A DNA stretch of 64,000 nucleotides from Branchinecta lynchi (Eukaryota; Arthropoda; Branchiopoda; Anostraca; Branchinectidae): the NCBI GenBank assembly GCA_023053575.1, contig JAKZAP010000003.1, positions 9,586,561-9,650,560 on the forward strand, written 5' to 3'. The notes beneath the pieces were generated by a model. The model saw nothing but the letters and a program-made list of their open reading frames with translations. It ran no database searches and was not told the origin of the DNA. Position numbers and translations under genes: made by a program. Shown here piece by piece: positions 58,301 through 64,000 of this stretch. Positions within the stretch are counted from its first letter, which is position 1; every line of letters begins with the position of its first letter.

Positions 58301-61300
58301 GGAGACCCACGTTTCGTGCGGTACGTTCTAACCCCTCTAACAAAACCTCGCTGATTTTCTCACTTGCCGTGTTTTGCTACCTTCGATGTGTATCACGCTG
58401 TCGACGGTTCGAGACGGTTGCGCGACGGTTGTCTGCGAGAATTTTTTCCATCAGGACGGTTATGCAAATTGTTTCCCTGTTTCGCTAGAAGTCAACGGGT
58501 CTCGGAAAAGGCTTAAAACAGCCAAAACAGTTAGTTATTTATTGAAAGCACAGCATAGTTAAAGTATTCAAATACTTTAAAATACTGTAAGTTGAAGAGT
58601 GATTAGTGCGAGGGGTCCTTTAAGGGAGCTGGAAATTCATTTTGAAGCAAAACCCTTGTTTCACAAATAATCATGGGCTCATGGGGATCATGAAAATATA
58701 TGTTTTGCTCCAAAGTATTTTCTGTACTTTGTGGTTATGATGAGTACTTTAAGGAATGTGGTTGGCTCTATAAAAGAATTTATGAACCAATCTTTTCCTT
58801 CCTTGACTACCTACTTAGGCTAACTGGTACATATATTTAGCCACAGCAAGTGCATGAAAATGGCAAAGTTCGAAGCACGAACGTTCAAATAAGCATACCT
58901 CTATTGCACTCCCAGAGTGTCTGATGGGGAAATTGACTTTTTCCAAATTAAATATGCCTGCCAAGTATCATTCTTAGCACACTCTACAAATATGAAAAAA
59001 AGATTGGTCGCCACTGAATTACCTTCACCAGAAGCAAAATATACTGAAGCTGACTCAAGTTTTGGGCGATATTCGATACCGATAACGATATATCCATGTA
59101 TCGGACAAAATATCGATATCGAAAGTAAATATCGATATCGATAACGATATTTGTTCATTCGTAAAGATTGCAATTAATCCAACATAACCCACACTTATAT
59201 ATACGAAATTGGAGCAATGTGTATTCCGCAATTCCTTTCTTATTTATCCGGAGTTCGAGATGATCCAGTATGCGATATATCGGATATCGATCGATCGATA
59301 TATCGCACCAAATATCGATATCGAAACGTAAATATCGCTATCGAAAACGATATTTGTTCATCGTAATTATTGTAAATAATCCGAACTAACCTACACTTAT
59401 ATATCCGAAATTGGACAATATGTTTTCCCTAATTCATTTCTCATTTATTCTGAGTTTGAAATGATCCAAGATGCTATTTAATGAAAATTTGGTTCTTAGA
59501 TTTTGGCGAAACGAAGCATGGTAAGCAAATATCAATATCGATATATCGATTATCGAACATCGAAAGTGAAAATATCGATATATCGATTGTTGAATATCGA
59601 AAGCGGAAATATCGATATATCTATTATCTAATATCGAAAGTGAAAATATCGATATATCGAAAAATCCAAGTATCGCCAAGCACCAGTACCAAACCATGGT
59701 TGACCACTTTGCGCATTTGGTCAACAGCATCTCCTCATATCTAGTTCAGCTTCTTCTTCGGTTGCATGTTTTCAATAATTCTTTCATTCAAGTACCTTCG
59801 TTATTGGGCGCCAGATACCAGATACCGGATGGCGAAGAGTAATCTGCAGAAAATTTGTCCGTGCCCGGCGTATCGTGCTAGAGGCGCGCCGGTGCCGTGC
59901 GGTGCCGTGCCGGTGGCGTGCCGGTGCCGGTGCCGAGCTGGTGTTGCGCCGTTGCCGTGCCGTTGCCGTGCCGGTGCCGTGTCGGTGCCGTGTCGGTGCC
60001 GTGTCGAGGTGTACACCGGTGGCGGAGAGAGAGCAACCCCTCGGTTTTCCCTGTTTTCGCTGTAAGTCAACGGGTCTTGGAAAAGGCTTAAAACAGATAA
60101 AACCGTGGGTTGTTTGTTGAAAGCACAGCCTAGTTTTAAAGTATTCAAATATTGTAAAATATTATAAGTTCAGTAGTAAATAGTGCGAGGGGTCCTTTAA
60201 GGCCAATTCACAACGGCCATTAGCTAATACTCGGTACCAGCTATTTTTGTGTTTTAAAAGACCCCCGCCCCCTCACCCTTCTGTTCCAGGGGAAACTGGA
60301 ATGGCCCCACTTCATAGCTTTGCTCTATGACATGGCTGGTATCAAGGTGAAATTTGGAATACATTGTCATCATTGGGGTCTAGATGTGTCTTTTCAGAGG
60401 GTCTTTCCCTGTACCTAAACGCTCGAGCGGCAACTGGACCCAGATCGTCAGGTGAGTTAGAAGTCAATGGCCTGACAGCGGATTTCAAGTTCAGATTGTG
60501 TACTTTGATGTATTGTGGTGTAGATATGTCTTTGGGCACACCTTGCCCTACTGTTAATGTTCCAGTATTCAAAAGTAATTGAATATTGTAAAACTAGGCT
60601 CTGCTTTAACGAATTTGCACGGCTTTGGCTTTTTGAAGCCACTTCCCTCGCCCAAGACTTATAGCAAAACTCGTCAAAATTCAAATAACCGGTTTCACCA
60701 TACACGAGCGCTCTTCGGGAGCATAATGTGTAGGGAAAATACTGAATAGTGGCAAGTGCAAAGATTAGCGAGGTGTCGTTAGTGGATTTAAAATATAACA
60801 TAGGAAATTTGGGTCTCCGTGTTTAAGAATTAATGAATGCAACTACGCGAGTGGGTTGCATTGGTATTGCAGGTACGGCGTGTTATTTAGAGGGCGACTG
60901 GTTCTTAGTTGTTAACACACAAGATAAGATAAACGATTTACTTTACACTCCACGACTGTTTTACCCTATACTGAACTGTCCAAAGTTACGTGACGTTCAG
61001 ATAAGCATAGGCTACCCTATGCCGCAGGGTGAAGTTACGGATGCGTGCCGTTTCATTAAAACATCGATTTTTATTACAATACCTCCTTGTACAGCTTTGC
61101 TGAAAAGTTCTCCAGGTTTGCTAACCGTGAGTAGAACTTGAAGTAAACTCCATGAAGTTTCGTTCTGGAAATAGAAGGGAGAATTCAGCAAGTTCCGGAT
61201 AAGTTCTTGAGGAAACAGATTACCTGATTGAAATCGTGTTGGTTCAAGTTTAGCGAGACACCTTAATGTAAAGTCTGATTCTTATTGAGAGCTGTTTCAT

Positions 61301-63315
61301 AACTGGAAAGTAATTATTATGATTAATAATTTACGCCCATACACGACGGAGTTACAAAAAAATAGTACAAGACCAAAGGTTTCGATGGGACCCTTCGTCT
61401 AGATAATTGGTTTTGTGGGCTTCCGATCTCACCTGATCGCTTAAACTTCTCATTTATCCCTAATGAACTCGTTAAAGCCCCGCTCACAAGCATGCCTTGC
61501 ACACGTGCCTAGACAGTCCTTCACAACCGTGCCTCGACACAGATTTTGGGCCAGGCACTTGCCTACGCATCTGTGCTTGGCCATCGGCATGTTTTTGTGG
61601 CACTTGAGCTTACTCAAGTGCCATATAGCGATTGTAATGTCTATCTGTCTGTCGGTCTGTCCGCATTTTGCTAGTTTTTTAATATTGTTTTTACTTATTT
61701 CAAAACATAGCCAACTAGGATAGATCTCAGTTTGAATACACTCAAAGAAAAGAGAAAAATATGTTGCCTCCAATAATCGAGGCACACGAACCTCCATCAA
61801 GATATGGCTCAAACATACAGTAAAGTCCTTCCCCCAACCTTGCCACCCAGACAGGTGCTTGGCTAGGCATGGTTTTATTTTTATCGTTATTAGTTTTTGT
61901 TAAGTGTAGCCAAGTGGGGCTGCTATGTACATCTCAGTTTACGTAGTAAAAAAAAAAGACGAAAAATATATGGAAGGCACGAAGCCTCCAATAATCGAGG
62001 CACACGAACCTCAATCGAGATGGGTCAAACCTACAGTAAACATCTTCCCCCCCAAGCTTGCCACCGGGGCAGGGACAGAAGCATTTGTGGTTAGACAGGA
62101 CCACCAGCAGAGTATTGCTGGTCGCTAGACTCAACGACTGAAGAGAAAGAACAGAAAAATTACGGATTTCAAAAAGAGAAGGAACTCCTTCCCTAATAAA
62201 CACACCTGAAGCGCTACAGTTCCGTGGGTCTAGGCGACCCTCCTGCCACCAAAACCCTCACGATGACCCCCCCCCCCCCCGTACTAAAACTCCCCTGGCG
62301 AAAAAAAACGGGTTTCATTTATTTTATTTTATTAACACTGTTTGAGGTATTTTGGTACCCGGGTTTTTCGCCAGGGTAGCTTTGGCACCGGGAAGGGGTG
62401 TGGTACCGGGGTATTTTCGCCGGGTGGTGGTGGGTGGGAAGTTATGTCGGGGGAGGGGGTAGCCGGAACCTAGCCGTTAGGCTAGGAATGAATGAGTGAA
62501 TCTTTCTATTTACCCACTTCTGTAAAACAAATAAGTGGATTTACATAGAGAAAGGAAAGAACAACCTAAATTAGAATACAAATTTAGACTTCAAACAAAA
62601 TTACACTTCAGGCAAACCGACAAGACCGTGATGCGGAGAAAGCCACAACCGACAGATTTCTATGCACCTCGTCAAGTTCAATAGTTATATTTGTGACTGA
62701 ATTTGTTGATCATTTTTTTTTTTTTTTTATACCGAAATTGGCAAGTAGTGGAGGAATTTACAGTATTGTAAGTATGTAGTTTGCATAGCAGCTACATCCG
62801 TTTTCTTCCACCCGGAAAAGTCCAGCAATGTAAAGGATCGAGTGGTCGCAGCAAGTGGTGTAGAACTTGGCAAGAGCTCGACGGTTATTTTCCACGGTTG
62901 GCAACGATTATAGCATATCCAAATATTTTTTTTTTTTTTTATCATGTCCTTTAATCTCCTGTCTAGCCGAGATTGCGACCGGAATAACAACATTGTTTAA
63001 AGACTCATGTAATATTATGATTCAACGTGCTCTTTTTTGTCTAGTTTCATAAGCGTCTTACCCTTGAGAATATAAGACAAAGGCTCAGGTTCCCCCAGAT
63101 TAGGTTCATCTGCGTTTCATCTTCTGTTTGCTTGGTGCAGGTTCCGTTGGCGACGACCTTATCTGGCATCTTGATATCAACGACTTCGGTTATATCTCCT
63201 TCTTTGTATCTAAGAGCGATATTCGCTTCCAGTTTGGCCATCGTGCACACTTGGCCTTTGTTGTCACTGACGGTAAGAAGACTTTCATCTTCATCTTCCG
63301 CACTCTGATCGTCTC
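46231..63315 (-). CDS. LAMP: LAMP-family lysosome-associated membrane glycoprotein, last four exons (5' end missing)
   Basis: Complement join 63315-63062, 61164-61083, 53546-53358, 46397-46231. All junctions are GT-AG and the phases agree (1, 0, 1, 1), giving 229 residues plus TAG. The order is: an acidic linker (SAEDEDES); the membrane-proximal LAMP domain with a first cysteine pair (CTMAKLEANIALRY ... VVANGTC) and a second pair (IGYAYRCNADQSVEL ... PDITCPQD), separated by about 37 and 41 residues as in the family; a transmembrane helix in VPIAVGSTLAIVTVATIIGY; a basic stop-transfer stretch; and the tail ending LYGTME. YGTM is a YxxPhi lysosomal sorting signal in the position used by LAMP1/2. 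There are three N-glycosylation sequons (NGT, NLS, NET). Known family role: abundant glycosylated protein of the lysosome limiting membrane. The signal peptide and any first LAMP domain or hinge are not seen. Confidence 0.9.
46601..47583. mobile_element. Foldback element J (983 bp) in the last LAMP intron
   Basis: Left TACTCTATATGACTAAGTCC and right GGACTTAGTCATATATAGTA match 19/20 in inverted orientation. The arms stay related for about 170 bp (GATCCTCAGGAAGAA, GACACAGGATTT, GGTGTCACA in complement). No coding content, so non-autonomous. Confidence 0.8.
47586..47960. repeat. Family K repeats (two copies)
   Basis: AAAAGCCAGGCTTCACCTTC at 47586 and TAAAGCCAGACTTCACCTTC at 47864, each followed by TCCGGA.TTC.AGACG..CGTTT and an inverted GGTGAAGCCAGG end. 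A third inverted copy is at 52145-52241. Confidence 0.65.
48763..49738 (+). mobile_element. P5: pearl-like element inserted in the LINE
   Basis: Complete ends, about four core units. The 3' block has lost part of the microsatellite and the GATGTCATAGGTATCCCT text. Its flanks join to give an intact LINE frame (Tyr-Leu-Gly / Leu-Ile-Ser). Confidence 0.88.
50142..51045 (+). mobile_element. P6: pearl-like element inserted in the LINE
   Basis: Complete ends, about three core units plus the ACGG microsatellite. Its flanks join to give LINE residues YIRLLA / WFRNQKFFV. Confidence 0.88.
52242..53252 (-). mobile_element. P9: pearl-like element carrying a retroposon
   Basis: Inverted copy, ends GGGATCCCAAAACGTAAGTG and CATCGAAACCTTTGGTCTTG. 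The block that elsewhere reads CATTTAGGGGTGGGGG is split by about 145 bp at 52436-52580. Lies 105 bp before a LAMP exon. Confidence 0.85.
52436..52580 (+). mobile_element. Short retroposon with GAATT tail, inserted in P9
   Basis: About 145 bp ending in GTGAATTGAATTGAATTA. The upstream part reads as the last codons of a LINE-like frame (VPPGVMSVLFVYFMVF then stop). So it is a 5'-truncated LINE or derived SINE. Confidence 0.65.
53358..53546 (-). CDS. LAMP: LAMP exon: third cysteine region
   Basis: Acceptor TCTTACTTTTAG, donor CCAG|GTTCGT. It encodes SDVILTSVSSGVFMEAPIGY, AYRCNADQSVEL, then an amphipathic IIFDDLHLQPFVV strand and a Pro/Gly hinge. GYAYRCN corresponds to the conserved NSYKCN of LAMP1. 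Confidence 0.9.
53630..53770 (-). repeat. Possible family F fragment
   Basis: AACGACACCTCGCAC and GGCGTTGGCTGTTTTTAGCC resemble the F consensus in complement. Boundaries unclear. Confidence 0.35.
54605..54914 (+). repeat. Family Q repeat, copy 2
   Basis: Collinear with 2625-3226 but shorter: GCGGGCTTGTG, ACATTTTACGAG, GAGAACCCCACTTG, GGCAAGAGCGATGAGAACCC. Confidence 0.55.
54983..56745. mobile_element. Family A MITE, copy 2, split by a LINE
   Basis: Starts CACTGTAAAAAA with GCAGTATT at 55001-55008. It resumes at TATTTGCTACTGGG (56611) and ends CTTTTTACAGTA. The rest of the foldback matches copy 1 at 15755-15923. Confidence 0.85.
55009..56610 (-). mobile_element. 5'-truncated LINE (1602 bp) with 4-bp target duplication
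   Basis: - strand: LKSKSCDIDGISVQNIR, DSFLSGTVTSVLKRGKD, LNISKAFDSIVHSQAL, GVRQGGVLSPYIFKMCI, AYADDILLIS (in a shifted frame near 55730), LNLDKCEYISF, FRWLGLTG and the downstream region to LTPYHGLIRLFC. Tail of AAT units at 55009-55028. TATT flanks both sides (55005-55008, 56611-56614). Family distinct from the CR1/L2-like copy. A second 3' fragment lies at 62490-63045. Confidence 0.88.
56746..57526. other. Unassigned intronic DNA (LAMP)
   Basis: No exon with suitable phase or LAMP similarity found here. Confidence 0.4.
57527..57688 (+). repeat. Family F element, left part (copy 4)
   Basis: Nearly identical to 58303-58475 (TCTCACTTGCCGTGTTTTGC, TTCGATGTGTATCACGCTGT). It breaks at TTTTCC, where the minisatellite element starts. 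Confidence 0.7.
57689..57867. repeat. Family M: GC-rich GGTGCC minisatellite element, left half
   Basis: CCGAGGGGTTGCTCACTC, then ATGTACACC, then about 13 copies of a roughly 10-bp unit GGTGCCGNGCC (57737-57865). All three frames stay open, giving Arg/Cys/Ala/Gly/Val/Pro-rich artefact peptides. Confidence 0.75.
58301..58625 (+). repeat. Family F element, copy 3, intact
   Basis: GGAGACCCACGTTTCGTGCG to GTGCGAGGGGTCCTTTAAGG. Contains the uninterrupted TTTCCCTGTTTCGCTAGAAG site that family M splits elsewhere. Confidence 0.7.
59065..59672. repeat. TATCGATA-rich array
   Basis: Two roughly 203-bp tandem units (TTTGTTCAT at 59150 and 59353) are each led by AATATCGATATCGA clusters. A third block (59528-59672) has a period of about 38 bp with AAAATATCGATATATCGA. 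At least seven TATCGATA octamers. Confidence 0.8.
59882..60044. repeat. Family M: GGTGCC minisatellite element, right half
   Basis: About 12 GGTGCCGTGCC-type units, then GGTGTACACC and GAGCAACCCCTCGG, the inverted form of the 57689 end. Confidence 0.75.
60045..60201 (+). repeat. Family F element, right part (copy 5)
   Basis: Starts TTTTCCCTGTTTTCGCTGTA directly after the minisatellite element and runs to GTGCGAGGGGTCCTTTAAGG. Confidence 0.7.
60510..60834 (-). repeat. Family F element, copy 6
   Basis: In complement from GGAGACCCAAATTTCC (60834) to GGCAAGGTGTGCCCAAAG (60530). Contains ACGACACCTCGCTAATCTTT, also seen at 12560-12580. Confidence 0.6.
61083..61164 (-). CDS. LAMP: LAMP 82-nt exon: middle of the LAMP domain
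   Basis: Acceptor CCCTTCTATTTCCAG, donor GGAG|GTATTG. It is only 82 nt (27 codons plus one base), which is exactly the phase step needed between its neighbours. It encodes NETSWSLLQVLLTVSKPGEL and then FSKAVQG. This corresponds to the strand region of LAMP1/2 between the first cysteine pair and the YxC motif, and starts with an NET glycosylation sequon. Confidence 0.82.
61367..61420 (+). mobile_element. P10: left-end fragment of a pearl-like element
   Basis: ACAAGACCAAAGGTTTCGAT then GGGA and CAGATAATTGG-type text, breaking off within about 50 bp. 3' part absent. Confidence 0.6.
61599..61677 (+). repeat. G3: head fragment of family G
   Basis: The same perfect 10-bp stem with CTTA loop as G2 (61599-61622), then ATATAGCGATTGTAATGTCT and GTCTGTCGGTCTGTCC, and stops at TTTTGCTAG. 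Confidence 0.75.
61705..62080. repeat. Tandem duplication, about 218-bp period
   Basis: CCTCCAATAATCGAGGCACA at 61767 and 61985, with matching GTAGCCAA, ATCTCAGTTT, ACAGTAAA..CTTCCCCC and TTGCCACC blocks in order. Confidence 0.75.
62260..62485 (+). repeat. GC-rich repeat related to family Q
   Basis: C-run at 62267-62281, then GGTACCCGGGTTTTTCGCCA and GGTACCGGGG blocks as near 3055-3125. Confidence 0.45.
62490..63045 (-). mobile_element. LINE 3' fragment, same family as 55009-56610
   Basis: - strand frames give YLQYCKFLHYLPIS and a CDHSILYIAG-like segment, matching YYKYWKYLLYLPIS and CDHSILYLSG of the longer copy. Followed by the LTPYHG-like end. Contains T-runs (62709-62729, 62926-62940). 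It ends within about 20 bp of the LAMP exon donor. Confidence 0.6.
63062..63315 (-). CDS. LAMP: LAMP exon: acidic linker and first cysteine pair
   Basis: Acceptor ACTTCCATAG at 63316, donor TCAAGG|GTAAGA after 63062. It enters with one base carried from an upstream exon and leaves in phase 0. It encodes an acidic linker, then CTMAKLEANIALRYKEGD, VVANGTC and NLSLCLIF, matching the first half of a LAMP domain (two cysteines, alternating beta strands). Confidence 0.87.
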
Positions 63316-64000
63316 CTATGGAAGTAGCAGATATTAGCCGTACTCGAAGTATTTGCCAAAGATCGTTTCTTTGAGGGTATAGTTAGTGTTCTAATGTGTC
63401 ATTGAAGATCACTGTTTGTCACCAGCGGATCCTTTTTTCCTACGTCTGACCCACTTTTATTTGTTCTGCTTGAGGTTTGTATCACCACTTCACCCCTTTT
63501 CAGTATTGTGAAAGTTCTTGGCTAAGTAACAGCAAGAAAAAATAAGTACAAGAACCTCCGTCTCCCGATGTCTATAATACGATCAGGCGGAGTCGAAGAT
63601 ATTCCCGATGCAAAGAAGCGCAGGCTAGGAACTACGCGGAACATCACAATTCGTTACCTCTACAAATATCTATATCGCAGTAAAGCCCCGAAGAAGAAAT
63701 GTCTTGATTAAGAGAGTATTGGTTGTCTATCACTGTGAATTTACATGTTACGCGCTGCAGATGCAGTAGGCACTCCTGCTACGGTCTTTTCTTCTGATCT
63801 GCGCGGCGGCGAAGAGGGAAGTAGACGGGGTCAACTCAAGCTCAGTAAGTAGCTCCTTTGTCGGGGTATCCACCGTCGGGGCATGGGACCAAAGACGGAG
63901 GTTCTATTGGCTTATTTGCTCGTGGTAACAGACAACTAAAAACAGCAACAACAAAACAGACACACACAAAGGAATAGATAATCACACGTAGATAGAAACA
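63316..64000. other. LAMP upstream intron or further exons, unresolved
   Basis: On the - strand there is a strong acceptor at about 63966 (TTGTTGTTGCTGTTTTTAG), followed by a Pro-rich frame with KPIEPPSLVPCPDGGY. A second acceptor at about 63525 is followed by a short open frame. The next LAMP exon must end in phase 1, and no donor here is convincing. Confidence 0.25.

Noticed and set aside
60342..60572. Overlapping open frames on both strands near 60.4 kb as an exon
   Set aside because: Some coding-like texture (RPLTSNSPDDLGPVAARAF in complement), but no LAMP similarity, no donor/acceptor pair of the needed phase, and partial overlap with family F.

Overview
The window is metazoan nuclear DNA, almost certainly from an invertebrate. 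It contains two spliced animal genes with GT-AG introns, non-LTR retrotransposon fragments, MITE-like foldback elements and several families of short repeat elements that contain tandem arrays. There are no operons, bacterial signals or CRISPR arrays. The species cannot be fixed from sequence alone. The commonest repeat (ten copies) has the layout described for bivalve 'pearl' and other Helentron-associated elements (flank, about 137-bp tandem core, ACGG-type microsatellite, flank), but such elements occur widely in invertebrates.

Two genes can be rebuilt, and they lie tail to tail. On the + strand, 23392-42016 encodes a SIX4/5-class homeodomain transcription factor in five exons. All exon phases agree, the coding sum is 999 nt, and the product is 332 residues. 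It has an in-frame stop just before a strong-context ATG and CCAAT motifs upstream. On the - strand, 63315-46231 holds the last four exons of a LAMP-family lysosomal membrane glycoprotein: the membrane-proximal LAMP domain with its paired cysteines, one transmembrane helix, and a short tail with a YxxPhi sorting motif. The 5' end of that gene lies beyond or near the right edge. The stretch between the two stop codons (about 4.2 kb) carries a degenerate tandem array and a MITE.

Everything else is repeats. 1-23 kb, upstream of the SIX gene, is a mosaic of pearl-like elements (P), poly-G-rich hairpin-headed elements (G), foldback/MITE families (A, B, C, F, H, M, R in this annotation) and featureless DNA. 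SIX introns 1 and 4 (4.4 and 11.0 kb) hold LINE fragments, MITEs and three P copies. The LAMP introns hold a CR1/L2-like LINE broken by two P elements, a second LINE inserted in a MITE with a 4-bp target duplication, GC-rich GGTGCC minisatellites, a TATCGATA-rich array and a 1-kb foldback element.

The most informative non-gene result is the set of nested insertions. Because the interrupted LINE reading frame can be followed across both P insertions, the exact ends and the T|T insertion site of the P family can be read directly. This supports a Helentron-type mechanism without target-site duplication.
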